A DNA stretch of 40,006 nt from Candidatus Krumholzibacteriia bacterium (lineage in GTDB: Bacteria; Krumholzibacteriota; Krumholzibacteriia; LZORAL124-64-63), in NCBI GenBank assembly GCA_024763215.1, contig JANTFX010000016.1:1-40006 (forward strand), given 5' to 3'. The position numbers and the translations under genes were made by a program. A model generated the notes under the pieces. That model was not told the origin of the DNA. It saw only the letters and a list, made by a program, of their open reading frames with translations, and did not search any database. Below, in pieces: positions 8,500-16,921 of this stretch (its first letter is position 1; every line of letters starts with the position of its first letter).

Positions 8500-9093
8500 A
8501 TGAACCGAAAATTAACGGTTTTGGCATTGGTGTGCTTCATGTCCCTGGGGGCGATTGCCAGAGCCCAGTGTGATATCTCGGGGGACATCACCGCCTCCGC
8601 CAACACCGACCCGGCGGGTCCGGCCTGGGTCTACACCCTGACCATCCACTGGGATACCGACGAGAAGTATGCCCTCAGCCACATGGACCTGCTGATCGAT
8701 GCCGCCGGTGGCTCCTGCTCCTTGCAGGACATCGCCCAGTACCTGAGCTGGGGCGATCCCATCGGCACCTCCGACGGCGAGGGCGGCTGCACGGTCAGTT
8801 ACATGGGAGAGCTGTCCGACAACGGCGATCCCAGCATCCCCGGAGTCACGGGCCTGCTGCTGAAGTTCGAGCCCTATGATGGGTGCGAGCCCGGCAACGT
8901 GGGCACGGGCGTGTTCGTCTTCTATTCCGATCTGGGGCCGGTGCCGGTGGACGAGGACATGCTTTCCCTGGTGGACAAGTACGCCCAGATGTACTGCTTC
9001 GGGCATCTGACCGGCATGTTCCCGGGTTTGGCCTGTGATCCGGTGGCCGAGGAACTCACGAGCTTCGGCAGCCTCAAGGGGATGTACCGGTAA
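8500..9093 (+). CDS. Small secreted six-cysteine protein with C-terminal FGSLKGMYR motif (paralog A)
   Basis: 197 residues; I do not recognise a named family. A signal peptide (residues 1-22, ending A-R-A) is followed by Q-C-D-I-S-G-D and a predicted beta-rich, Asp/Gly-rich domain with six cysteines, an even number that fits three disulfides in the periplasm or outside the cell. The chain ends exactly in S-F-G-S-L-K-G-M-Y-R. It is a near twin of the next gene: same length, 165 of 197 residues identical by my hand count. The start is the ATG after AAGGAG; upstream in-frame codons run into the promoter. It has its own promoter and terminator, suggesting an independently and perhaps strongly expressed exported product. 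No enzyme motif is seen; a surface or structural role is only a guess. Confidence 0.85.
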   Translation: MNRKLTVLALVCFMSLGAIARAQCDISGDITASANTDPAGPAWVYTLTIHWDTDEKYALSHMDLLIDAAGGSCSLQDIAQYLSWGDPIGTSDGEGGCTVSYMGELSDNGDPSIPGVTGLLLKFEPYDGCEPGNVGTGVFVFYSDLGPVPVDEDMLSLVDKYAQMYCFGHLTGMFPGLACDPVAEELTSFGSLKGMYR

Positions 9094-9127
9094 GCGGTTA
9101 TTCTTGATACGGTGTTTCGATTCCAGT

Positions 9128-9160
9128 ATCACGGGTCATCCGGCCCGTGATATTTTTTTA
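9128..9160 (+). terminator. Rho-independent terminator after paralog A
   Basis: ATCACGGG (9128-9135) pairs with CCCGTGAT (9144-9151) around an eight-base loop, followed by A and seven T. It is a classic intrinsic terminator. Confidence 0.9.
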
Positions 9161-9217
9161 CATAACTCCTATAAATGGAATAAATTATAAAAAAAAACGT
9201 TATTTGGAGTTTTCCTG

Positions 9218-9247
9218 TTGCAAAAAGAACACATATCAGGGTAGAAT
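9218..9247 (+). promoter_or_regulatory. Sigma70-type promoter of paralog B
   Basis: TTGCAA (9218-9223), 18-base spacer, TAGAAT (9242-9247). It has the same -35 as paralog A, which suggests the promoter was copied with the gene. GGGAG (9286-9290) precedes the start. Confidence 0.65.
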
Positions 9248-9297
9248 TACGCCAGTAGTTTTGGAGGTGGGATTTTTTTCTGGATGGGAGATGTATG

Positions 9298-9891
9298 ATG
9301 AATTCTAAGCTAACGGTGATCCTGGTTCTGCTTTTCATGGCCCTGGGTACCCTCGCGCAGGCCCAGTGTGATATCTCGGGGGACATCACCGCCACGGCGA
9401 ACACCGACCCGGCCGGTCCGGCCTGGGTCTACACCCTGAGCATCCACTGGGATACCGATGTCCAGTACGCCCTCAGCCACATGGATCTGCTCATCGACGC
9501 GGTGGGGGGGGCTTGCACCCTGGACGATCTGATGGATCATCTGAGCTGGGATGATCCCATCGGGACCTCCGACGGCGAGGGTGGCTGCACGGTCAGTTAC
9601 ATGGGAGAGCTGTCCGACAACGGCGATCCCAGCATCCCCGGAGTTACGGGTCTGCTGCTGAAGTTCGAGCCTTATGATGGGTGCGAGCCCGGTAACGTGG
9701 GCACAGGCGTGTTCGTCTTCTATTCCGACCTGGCTCCGGTGCCGGTGGACGAGGACATCCTGTCCCTGGTCGACAAGTATGCCCTGATGTACTGCTTCGG
9801 CCACCTGACCGGCATGTTCCCCGGTATGGACTGTGATCCGGTGGCCGATGATGCCGCCAGCTTCGGCAGCCTCAAGGGGATGTACCGCTAG
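9298..9891 (+). CDS. Small secreted six-cysteine protein with C-terminal FGSLKGMYR motif (paralog B)
   Basis: 197 residues, tandem paralog of the gene at 8500. It has a signal peptide (L-T-V-I-L-V-L-L-F core, ending A-Q-A), the same six cysteine positions and the same last ten residues S-F-G-S-L-K-G-M-Y-R. The central block from about residue 89 to 148 is protein-identical to paralog A, and its DNA differs only at silent third positions, so the copies are recent or homogenised and under purifying selection. Divergence concentrates in the signal peptide, around residues 74-84 and just before the C-terminal motif. ATGs at 9295 and 9298 are both usable; 9298 has the better spacing and matches paralog A in length. 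Function unknown. Confidence 0.85.
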   Translation: MNSKLTVILVLLFMALGTLAQAQCDISGDITATANTDPAGPAWVYTLSIHWDTDVQYALSHMDLLIDAVGGACTLDDLMDHLSWDDPIGTSDGEGGCTVSYMGELSDNGDPSIPGVTGLLLKFEPYDGCEPGNVGTGVFVFYSDLAPVPVDEDILSLVDKYALMYCFGHLTGMFPGMDCDPVADDAASFGSLKGMYR

Positions 9892-9914
9892 CGGCGGCAA
9901 GCCTGTTGATTCCC

Positions 9915-9946
9915 GGCGCCGCGGGTCGAGGCCCGCGGCGCTTTTT
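9915..9946 (+). terminator. Rho-independent terminator after paralog B
   Basis: A perfect ten-base stem (GCGCCGCGGG 9915-9924 with CCCGCGGCGC 9931-9940), six-base loop and six T. Confidence 0.93.
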
Positions 9947-9983
9947 TCTGCCCTCGCCGACGTCGCCGGGTTAAGTTTGCCGC

Positions 9984-10892
9984 ATGAACCATCAGCGCCG
10001 CCATGCCCACCTGTTGCTTCTGCTCGCCGCCGCGATCTGGGGGTTCGCCTTCGTGGCCCAGCGTGTCGGCATGCGCCATGTGGGGCCCTTGACCTTCAAC
10101 GGGGTGCGCTTCGCCCTGGGCGCGGGCGCCCTGGCTCCCCTGCTGCTTGTGCGGCGCGGCTGGTTCGCCGCCTGGGCGGCGCCGCCGTCGGGGGGCGGCA
10201 GGGTTTCGCCTGCGGCGGTCCTGCGCGGCGGCCTGATGGCGGGGGTGCTGCTGTTCGGCGGCTCGACCCTGCAGCAGGTGGGCGTGGTCTACACCACCGC
10301 GGGCAAGGCCGGTTTCATCACCAGCTTGTACGTGATCCTGGTGCCCCTGCTGGGGTTGTGCTGGGGGCACCGCACCGGGCGCTGGACCTGGTTCGGCGCG
10401 GTCATCGCCGTGGCCGGGCTCTACCTGTTGAGCGCCAGGGGGATGGTGGGCATCGACCTGGGCGACGGACTGGTGCTGCTGGGGGCGTTCTTCTGGGCCG
10501 GCCACGTGTTGCTGGTGGGGCGCCTGGTGAAGCATCTTCCCGCCTTGCCCCTGGCGGTGGTCCAGTTCACCGTCTGCAGCGCCATGAGCCTGATCGGGGC
10601 CATGGTGTTCGAGACCATGAAGCTGCAGACCATCGAGGCCGCGGGCATCCCCATCCTGTATGCCGGACTGCTCTCGGTGGCGGTGGCCTACACGCTGCAG
10701 GCTCTGGGCCAGCGCCACGCGCGGCCGGCTCCGGCGGCCATCATCCTGAGTTTCGAGGCGGTGTTCGCGGCCGTCGGCGGCTGGTTGATCCTGGGCGAGG
10801 GCATGACGCCACGTGGGCTGGCCGGGGCCACCCTCATGCTGGCCGGGGTGATGCTGGCACAGCGGGAGGATCATGCCTCGGCCGGATCTTGA
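9984..10892 (+). CDS. DMT-superfamily (EamA-type) permease
   Basis: 302 residues with about ten hydrophobic helices in two homologous halves, each like an EamA domain. The N-terminus has A-A-I-W-G-F-A-F-V-A, the usual first-helix pattern, and the C-terminal half has L-S-F-E-A-V-F-A-A-V-G-G-W, matching the family's conserved end. Members export or import amino acids, nucleotide sugars or other metabolites; the substrate cannot be assigned. It starts soon after the terminator of paralog B. There is no clear ribosome-binding sequence, and a TAAGTT (9972-9977) seven bases upstream of the ATG hints at a very short or absent leader. Confidence 0.88.
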   Translation: MNHQRRHAHLLLLLAAAIWGFAFVAQRVGMRHVGPLTFNGVRFALGAGALAPLLLVRRGWFAAWAAPPSGGGRVSPAAVLRGGLMAGVLLFGGSTLQQVGVVYTTAGKAGFITSLYVILVPLLGLCWGHRTGRWTWFGAVIAVAGLYLLSARGMVGIDLGDGLVLLGAFFWAGHVLLVGRLVKHLPALPLAVVQFTVCSAMSLIGAMVFETMKLQTIEAAGIPILYAGLLSVAVAYTLQALGQRHARPAPAAIILSFEAVFAAVGGWLILGEGMTPRGLAGATLMLAGVMLAQREDHASAGS

Positions 10893-10918
10893 CCGGCATC
10901 ATCTCGTTATGGTATAAT
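10889..10918 (+). promoter_or_regulatory. Sigma70-type promoter of the propeller/kinase gene
   Basis: TTGACC (10889-10894), 18-base spacer, perfect TATAAT (10913-10918). The -35 overlaps the end of the preceding permease gene. The leader is about 43 bases. Confidence 0.7.
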
Positions 10919-10967
10919 CAATTATCAATTCGGGGAAACCACTCACACAACCCACTCGCCCGGGGCC

Positions 10968-13400
10968 ATGCGTCGTCATGTTTGTCAATCTCGCTGGGTC
11001 ATTGGATGCCTGTTTGCCGCGGGGATCCTGGTTTCCGCTTGCCCCTGCCTCGCCGTAGACCACCTGCAGACCGACCCCGATCATATTCCCTACCAGAGCG
11101 AGGTCATCAAGCTGGGGGGGGCCTGGGGCCAGAACAACGACGCGGTCTCCTGGGTCATGGCCGACATCGACGGTGATGGTGCCGATGAGATGGTCGAGGG
11201 CGCCGGCAACCGCTGCCTCGGCATGGACGCCGAGGACGGCCAGATCAAGAACCGCTGGCAGATCAACTTCCCGCCGGGATTCGTGGTGGACCAACGCACC
11301 CGGTTGGGGGTGCCGGCGGATCTGGACAAGGACGGCATCGACGAGATCTTCACGGCGATCACCAACAAAGAGACGGGCCAGTGGCGTTTCGTGGCCCTGA
11401 GCTCCGCACAGCAGAAGATCCTGTTTTCCGCCCCCCTGCCCACCGGCCCGGACCGCCGTCCGGATGGGCGCTGGGATGGCCGCTATTATCCGGAATTCCT
11501 GCTGGATAACGCAGATGGACGCGGCCGGCCGGGGATCCTGTTTCTTCGCGAAGTCCAGTATGATGCCTATCCGCGGGGGCTGGTGGCCGTCGACCCGTTC
11601 ACCGGGCAGGTCATCTGGGAGTGGCTGTGCGGCCCCAACCCGAATGTCGCCTCGATCCGAAGAGTAGACCTGGGGGATCGGGGGCAGGGTGTCGCTTTCT
11701 TCGGCAACGCCCCGGACAACCTGGGCGGGGAGCTGGTCAACGGCACCAGCGATGACCACGGTTACGTATTCCTGGTCTCGGCCACCGGGCAGCTGGTCTG
11801 GCAAAAACGGATGAGTCCCGGATTTGCCGCCGGGGGCCTGGAGATCGCCGATATCGGAGGCGATGGGCGGCAGGACATCGTCGTCTACACCCTCAGCGGC
11901 GCCACCAATGTTCCCAACGAACTGGCGATCTGGGACTGGCGGGCAGACCACCCCCTGGCCCGGACCCGCAGCAAGGCCGGGTTCATGGGCGCGGCCGTGC
12001 TGGCTGGCCCCCGGCCGGGGACGAACTGGATCGTCACCGGTTCCAACGAGGGCCTGGTGACCCGATATCTCTACGGCGAGGGCAGCCTGGTGCCGGACGC
12101 CCAGGTGCTGGGGCAGGAAAAGATATGCTTCCTGACCGGCGCAATCGATATCCTGCCGGATCCGGGCCCCGAGATCCTGGTCAGTTGCGACACCAACAAC
12201 GAGCTGTACCTGCTGGATGGCGATCTGAACACCCTCGCGTATCTCCATGACTCCCGCCATGAGGGTACCAGGGCCAATCCCCGGGTCTGGACCCTCCAGC
12301 CAGGCCATCGGGCCCTGGTCACAGGTTGTGAGCGGGGGTACTGGATCATGGGGTTCCAGCGGCGCCCCCTGGCCTGGGGACCTCTGCTGGCCCGGTTAGG
12401 CCTGGTGCTGGCGGGTCTGGCCCTGCTGTGGGGCGCCTTCATCCTGGGGCGCAGGCGCGGCCGCGGGCAGCATGCAGAGGAGGGCGTCACACGCCCTGCC
12501 GACCGCGAGGCGCTTTACCATCTGTGGCTGGAACTGGACGATGTCAAGCACGAGCGCTTGTTCGAGGCGAGCAAGGGTTTCCGGCGCCTGGTTTGGTTGC
12601 TGGACGCCTTCACCACCGACCTGGGTGCCTCGCCGGGGCTTGCCGAACGCATCGGCAAGCTCATGGCGGATTTCCAGCAGTCGGATCTGCCGCGGTTGCG
12701 GGGCATCCTGGCCCGCGCCGAGGCCGAACAGGTTGCCCCGGAAACGGTGGGCCATACGGCCATGGTGCTGGCTTCGGCCGCTGGCAAGCTGGACGGTCTG
12801 GCAGGGGGGCCGTTGACGGTGGCGCGCGTCCAGGCCGTGCAACAGGAACTGGCGACGGACCTGCGGAAGATCGAGGAAGGATTCCTGGAGCTGTGGCGCA
12901 CCCTTGGTGATTTCTACACCGCCGATCCGGTGGGGCTGATCCAGGGGTTGTTGCTGGTGCGGGAAGTGGAGTTCAAGCGCGAAGCCGTCACCATCGAGGC
13001 TCCGGCCGTGGCGGCAGGTCCGCGGTACCTGTGCCGCATCGACAGTTCCGCCCTGCGCTATGTGCTGGCCAACCTGCTGGACAACGCCCTGCGGGCCGTG
13101 GTCGGGTCGGCCCTCAGGACCGTCAGCATCGCCCTGGAGCGGCGTGACCTGGAGATCGTGATCACGGTCCAGGATACCGGCAGCGGCATCCCCGAACAGG
13201 ACCGGGAGCGGATCTTCAGCGGCAGGTTCAGCTCGCGTGGCGGCGGCCAGGGTCTTTTCCGCTCCCGTGAGATCCTGCACCGCTGGCGGGGGGAGATCCT
13301 GCTTTCTTCCACGTCGGCGGAGGAAGGCACCGTCTTCACGGTGGTCTTGCCGGCGGCGGTCAAGAACCTCGCGGAAAGGGCGACGCAGCAAAACGGTTGA
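10968..13400 (+). CDS. FG-GAP beta-propeller sensor fused to a histidine-kinase-type ATPase
   Basis: 810 residues. A signal peptide or anchor (1-30) leads into a propeller-like outer domain (about 35-460) with calcium-type loops such as D-I-D-G-D-G-A-D-E (near 65-73), D-L-D-K-D-G-I-D-E and D-I-G-G-D-G-R-Q-D. One membrane helix lies at about 465-490, followed by arginines. The inner part is helical (500-690), then a GHKL ATPase: N-box N702 with D705-N706, G1 box D736-T-G-S-G-I-P, G2 box G758-G-G-Q-G-L-F. I find no standard H-E-L-R-x-P phospho-acceptor box; H528 in K-H-E-R-L is the nearest candidate. No response regulator is adjacent. It is probably a membrane sensor of an extracellular ligand; the output is unknown. 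Confidence 0.8.
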   Translation: MRRHVCQSRWVIGCLFAAGILVSACPCLAVDHLQTDPDHIPYQSEVIKLGGAWGQNNDAVSWVMADIDGDGADEMVEGAGNRCLGMDAEDGQIKNRWQINFPPGFVVDQRTRLGVPADLDKDGIDEIFTAITNKETGQWRFVALSSAQQKILFSAPLPTGPDRRPDGRWDGRYYPEFLLDNADGRGRPGILFLREVQYDAYPRGLVAVDPFTGQVIWEWLCGPNPNVASIRRVDLGDRGQGVAFFGNAPDNLGGELVNGTSDDHGYVFLVSATGQLVWQKRMSPGFAAGGLEIADIGGDGRQDIVVYTLSGATNVPNELAIWDWRADHPLARTRSKAGFMGAAVLAGPRPGTNWIVTGSNEGLVTRYLYGEGSLVPDAQVLGQEKICFLTGAIDILPDPGPEILVSCDTNNELYLLDGDLNTLAYLHDSRHEGTRANPRVWTLQPGHRALVTGCERGYWIMGFQRRPLAWGPLLARLGLVLAGLALLWGAFILGRRRGRGQHAEEGVTRPADREALYHLWLELDDVKHERLFEASKGFRRLVWLLDAFTTDLGASPGLAERIGKLMADFQQSDLPRLRGILARAEAEQVAPETVGHTAMVLASAAGKLDGLAGGPLTVARVQAVQQELATDLRKIEEGFLELWRTLGDFYTADPVGLIQGLLLVREVEFKREAVTIEAPAVAAGPRYLCRIDSSALRYVLANLLDNALRAVVGSALRTVSIALERRDLEIVITVQDTGSGIPEQDRERIFSGRFSSRGGGQGLFRSREILHRWRGEILLSSTSAEEGTVFTVVLPAAVKNLAERATQQNG

Positions 13401-13434
13401 CCCGCTTTGCTCGCGATGGGGGCCTCGGTTGTGG

Positions 13435-13440
13435 TATCAT
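13435..13440 (+). promoter_or_regulatory. Possible -10 element of the GH57 gene
   Basis: TATCAT preceded by GTGG resembles the -10 elements seen elsewhere in the window, and the leader to the ATG at 13480 would be about 33 bases with GAGAAAG (13466-13472). No convincing -35 lies at 16-19 bases, so this is weak. Confidence 0.3.
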
Positions 13441-13479
13441 CATGCCGACAACCCAGGTTCAACCCGAGAAAGACCCCTC

Positions 13480-16302
13480 ATGAAATCCTCTCGCCTGCCC
13501 CGTCTTGTCCTCTTCACCGTCATGATCTGGGGATGCGCTGGAGCGGCCCCGGCCGCGACCGGCGTGCACACGACCTATCTGTGGCACATGCACCAACCCA
13601 TTTACTGGCCCGACGCGAGCACCTGGACCCCCGGCCGCTATGAGACGGCATACGAGACCATCACCCTGGGGCACAGCCAGAACGATGTGTCGGCCATCTT
13701 CGACAAGGACGACCGGGTGGCGGACTACCAGTGGTATCCCCGTGATGCCGTCTCCTCGATCCTGGATCTGCCGGATGCGGGGACTCAGGTCTCGTTCGCA
13801 GGCGCCCTGATGGAAAACATCTTCAGCCTGGCCGACAGCGGCTGGAACGGCGGTCGTTACGCAGTGGACTGGTACGCCCCCTATCGCCAGGCCATGGGCT
13901 GGACAACCTCGGCCGGCCGGCGTCGTCTGGACCCGGTGCTGGTGGGGTTCCATCACGCCATCGGCCCGCTGCTGGATGAAAACGCCCTGGCCATGGAATT
14001 GGCCTGCGCCCGGGAGATCTGGAACCGGGCCTGGGGACCGGGCGAGTTGTCCGACGGCTTCTTCCCCGCCGAGATGTGTTTCAGCGAGCGGATGATCCCC
14101 GCCCTGGTCGCCGCGGGTGTCCAGTGGGCCATCGTGCCCGACCTGCATCTCGGCCGGGCCTGCGCCGGCTATCCCTACCAGGCGGACCTGGACAACTGCG
14201 ATCCGCCCAACCCGGCCGACCAGCTCAACCCCGCCCAGACCGATTGGACCAATCACACCATCAGCCGCGGGGTGACCTTGAAAGTGCCCTATCCGTTCGG
14301 CTTCACGCCCCACCGCGCCCGTTACATCGATCCGGATGACGGCACCGCAAGTTCGCTGGTGGTGGTTCCGGCGGCCGACGCCATGGGGTGGGAAGAGGGT
14401 TACGGCCTGTTCGGCACCGGGGGGATCGACGCCATCGCCGGCGCCAACGATCCGGCGCGGCCCATGCTGGTACTGTTCGCCCACGACGGGGACAACTCCT
14501 GGAGCGGCGGCTACAGCTACTACAACGAGAACGTCACGCAGTTCGCCCATGCGGCCGCCGCCAAGGGCTACACCCCGACCACCATCGCCACCTACCTGCA
14601 GCAGCATCCGGTTCCGGTGGATGATGTCGTCCACGTCGAGGACGGGGGCTGGGTCAACGCCGACGGCGACTTCGGATCGCCCCAGTACATCAACTGGAAC
14701 TGGCCCCTGGTGGATGCCGCGGGCCAGTTCGACATCCCCGGCGGCTGGGCCGAGGATGAGCGCAACTGGGCGGTGCTGACCGCGGCCCAGAACCGTGTGG
14801 AGACCGCGGCGCAGATCAGCGGTCCGGTGGACCCCGCGCTGGTGGTCGATCCACTGGGCGGGGCAAACAACGCCGAGCGCGCCTGGCATTTCCTGCTGGC
14901 AGGCTACGAGAGTGGTTACATGTACTACGGCGCCGCGTTGGACATGGAGATCAAGGCCACCCTGGCCTGCAACCAGGCCACCACGCTGGCCGACGGTGTC
15001 ATCGCCGGCGGCACGGACGCCACCGCGCCCACGGTGTGGCTGCCCCAGCGCCTGCCGTGGAACCCCGGCGGGTTCGGAGGCGGCAGCCTGTGGGGTTGGC
15101 CCGGCGGTCAGGGCGCGGCCATGACCTCCGCCTTCAAGGTATGGACCTTCGTCCATGATGTGTCGGGCCTGGCCAGGGTGCAGCTGATGGTGCGGGAGGA
15201 TGGCGACGGTGTGAACGATCCGGCCACCACGGTCAACGAAACCTACGCCGGCGGCACCGGCGTCTCGTCATGGCTGCCCCTGGACATGAATCGCCGCATC
15301 ATGCCCTTGGGCGAGCCCTGGGACCTGCCGGATATCGATTTCACGGTGTTGCCCCGCCATATCGCCGACGAGTACTGGCTGGAGCTTTCCGGCTACAGCG
15401 ACGTGTTGCTCGATTACTACGTGGAGGCGGAAGACAGCCTGGGCCACGTCAAGCGCACCCCCATCCAGCATGTCTATGTGGGGTCCGGCGACGCCGGCGG
15501 TGGTGGCGAAGACCAGCCTTTCGTCATGGATGGGGCCGCCGATACGGGTGTGCCGGTGCTTGCCGGGGGGGACATGAACCTCATGGCCGAGGTCCGGGGG
15601 CACTGGTTGTACCTGGCGACCAACGCACCTTCGGCCCTGCCCGGCGAAGATGTTTTCCTCCTGCTGGATCCGGCCGCAGCGGGCACGGCGGCCGCGCCCT
15701 GGGCCAAGTCCGGCCAGGTCGTGCCCTGGTTGCGGATGCTGGCGCGTGAAACCGGCAACGGCTGGGCCGGCTGGTTCGACGGGGCTGAAACGGTGCTGGA
15801 TACTCCGGATCTGGTCCTCGCCTCCGGGGCTGTTCTGGAAGGCGCGGTGGATCTGGACGCCCTTTATCCGGGGGGATGGCCGGCCTCCGTATTCCTGGCG
15901 GCTGCTTCCTACGCGACGGACGACGGCGGGCTGCTGCTGCATCAGGCTCCGGCCGGTAATGGCGACGGCAACCTGGATGCCTCCGAACTGATCGAGGTCC
16001 CCCTGAGCGCCAGTCCCGTGCCGCCTGCTATGGCCATCCATCTGGACGCCTGGCCCAACCCCTTCAACGCCCGCCTGAACCTGGCCCTGGCGGGAGGGGG
16101 CGGACCTTGCGCGCTGGGAATCTACGACGCGCGGGGGCGGTTGGTGCGGCAATGGCGGTTGGATTTCCAGGGTCCATCACCGTGGCAGGTGGTGTGGGAC
16201 GGCCTGAACGACCGCGGTGGCCCGGTGTCCAGCGGGGTGTATTTCGTACGGGCTGCGGCGGGTTCGGCCAGGACGACCCTGCGTGTCAGCCTCGTCAAAT
16301 GA
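13480..16302 (+). CDS. Secreted glycoside hydrolase family 57 protein with C-terminal FlgD/T9SS-type domain
   Basis: 940 residues. A signal peptide (1-26, ends P-A-A) precedes a GH57 domain: H36-M-H-Q-P motif 1, F-F-P-A-E-M-C with the likely nucleophile Glu, and L-F-A-H-D-G-D-N-S with a likely acid/base Asp. GH57 enzymes act on alpha-glucans or related glycans, so an extracellular amylase-like activity is likely but the substrate is not certain. A second beta domain (about 680-860) resembles glucodextranase C-terminal or carbohydrate-binding modules (L-Y-L-A-T-N-A-P, D-V-F-L-L-L-D). The final 85 residues are a FlgD Ig-like/T9SS-type domain: W-P-N-P-F-N-A, Y-D-A-R-G-R-L-V-R and S-S-G-V-Y-F-V-R. 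This suggests export across, or attachment to, the outer membrane. Confidence 0.87.
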   Translation: MKSSRLPRLVLFTVMIWGCAGAAPAATGVHTTYLWHMHQPIYWPDASTWTPGRYETAYETITLGHSQNDVSAIFDKDDRVADYQWYPRDAVSSILDLPDAGTQVSFAGALMENIFSLADSGWNGGRYAVDWYAPYRQAMGWTTSAGRRRLDPVLVGFHHAIGPLLDENALAMELACAREIWNRAWGPGELSDGFFPAEMCFSERMIPALVAAGVQWAIVPDLHLGRACAGYPYQADLDNCDPPNPADQLNPAQTDWTNHTISRGVTLKVPYPFGFTPHRARYIDPDDGTASSLVVVPAADAMGWEEGYGLFGTGGIDAIAGANDPARPMLVLFAHDGDNSWSGGYSYYNENVTQFAHAAAAKGYTPTTIATYLQQHPVPVDDVVHVEDGGWVNADGDFGSPQYINWNWPLVDAAGQFDIPGGWAEDERNWAVLTAAQNRVETAAQISGPVDPALVVDPLGGANNAERAWHFLLAGYESGYMYYGAALDMEIKATLACNQATTLADGVIAGGTDATAPTVWLPQRLPWNPGGFGGGSLWGWPGGQGAAMTSAFKVWTFVHDVSGLARVQLMVREDGDGVNDPATTVNETYAGGTGVSSWLPLDMNRRIMPLGEPWDLPDIDFTVLPRHIADEYWLELSGYSDVLLDYYVEAEDSLGHVKRTPIQHVYVGSGDAGGGGEDQPFVMDGAADTGVPVLAGGDMNLMAEVRGHWLYLATNAPSALPGEDVFLLLDPAAAGTAAAPWAKSGQVVPWLRMLARETGNGWAGWFDGAETVLDTPDLVLASGAVLEGAVDLDALYPGGWPASVFLAAASYATDDGGLLLHQAPAGNGDGNLDASELIEVPLSASPVPPAMAIHLDAWPNPFNARLNLALAGGGGPCALGIYDARGRLVRQWRLDFQGPSPWQVVWDGLNDRGGPVSSGVYFVRAAAGSARTTLRVSLVK

Positions 16303-16339
16303 TATGCCGGCCCGAGGCGGGCCCCCTGCAGGGGAAAGC

Positions 16340-16368
16340 GGGATCCGGTGCCCCGGGGACCGGATCCC
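16340..16368. terminator. Bidirectional hairpin between convergent genes
   Basis: A perfect ten-base stem (GGGATCCGGT 16340-16349 with ACCGGATCCC 16359-16368) with a GC-rich nine-base loop sits between the GH57 gene and the converging lipoprotein gene. It has no good T-run, so it may act as a weak or Rho-assisted terminator or protect the 3' end. Confidence 0.5.
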
Positions 16369-16385
16369 ATCCCCGATCCGTTCCC

Positions 16386-16739
16386 CTAGTGAGGATGATC
16401 CTCGTGACCCTTCTTCATCTTGGCCAGGCAGCTCTGGCAATAATACTTGCCGTTGACCTCGGTCAGCTTGTTGATGGGAACGTCCTTCATGCCGCACCCG
16501 CCGTCGCAGTCGTGCACGGCGACCTGCTGGTCACCTGAGGCCGCGGCCGTGGCGGCCATCTTCTCGGCGCACTGGGAGCAGTAGGCCTTGCCGTCGATCA
16601 TCTTGGCCTGGCCGTCGGGGATGGTCATGCCGCATCCCGCGCAGGTCTGGGCATCGGCTTTCTGGCCGCCGCAACCGGCCACCAGGACCAGGGACAGGAC
16701 CAGGGCCAGGACCCCCGCCAGCAACATCGCTTTCTTCAT
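16386..16739 (-). CDS. Small lipoprotein with two tandem zinc-ribbon-like repeats
   Basis: 117 residues. A lipobox V-A-G-C ends the signal peptide at C23. The mature part has two copies of the same cysteine unit: C33-x2-C36-G-M ... K51-A-Y-C54-x2-C57, and C78-x3-C82-G-M ... K98-Y-Y-C101-x2-C104. This is an internal duplication that should bind two metal ions, or form disulfides in the periplasm. The tail is His-rich (K-G-H-E-D-H-P-H), adding possible metal ligands. A metal-binding envelope lipoprotein is likely; the partner is unknown. The start is the ATG with GAGGAG upstream. Confidence 0.8.
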   Translation of the reverse strand: MKKAMLLAGVLALVLSLVLVAGCGGQKADAQTCAGCGMTIPDGQAKMIDGKAYCSQCAEKMAATAAASGDQQVAVHDCDGGCGMKDVPINKLTEVNGKYYCQSCLAKMKKGHEDHPH

Positions 16740-16799
16740 GATCTGACTCCTCGGTTGGATCCATAAAAACACACTATTCAGGTAGGTGACGTTGTCAGA

Positions 16800-16825
16800 T
16801 TGCACCATAGGGAGGAATGATGCAA
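16800..16825. promoter_or_regulatory. Inverted repeat in the divergent promoter region
   Basis: TTGCACCAT (16800-16808) and ATGATGCAA (16817-16825) pair at eight of nine positions across eight bases. It lies between the zinc-ribbon lipoprotein and the DUF4097 gene, which diverge, and could be an operator. The regulator is unknown, and no strong promoter boxes are visible nearby. Confidence 0.35.
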
Positions 16826-16921
16826 CCTGCAAGTGCCTGCCGGGAACCCGCCATGCAACCCGGAGAGGCCTCCGTGCGTAGGTGGTGAGCCCTGACATTC
16901 CCGAGGACCCAGGAGGACGCC

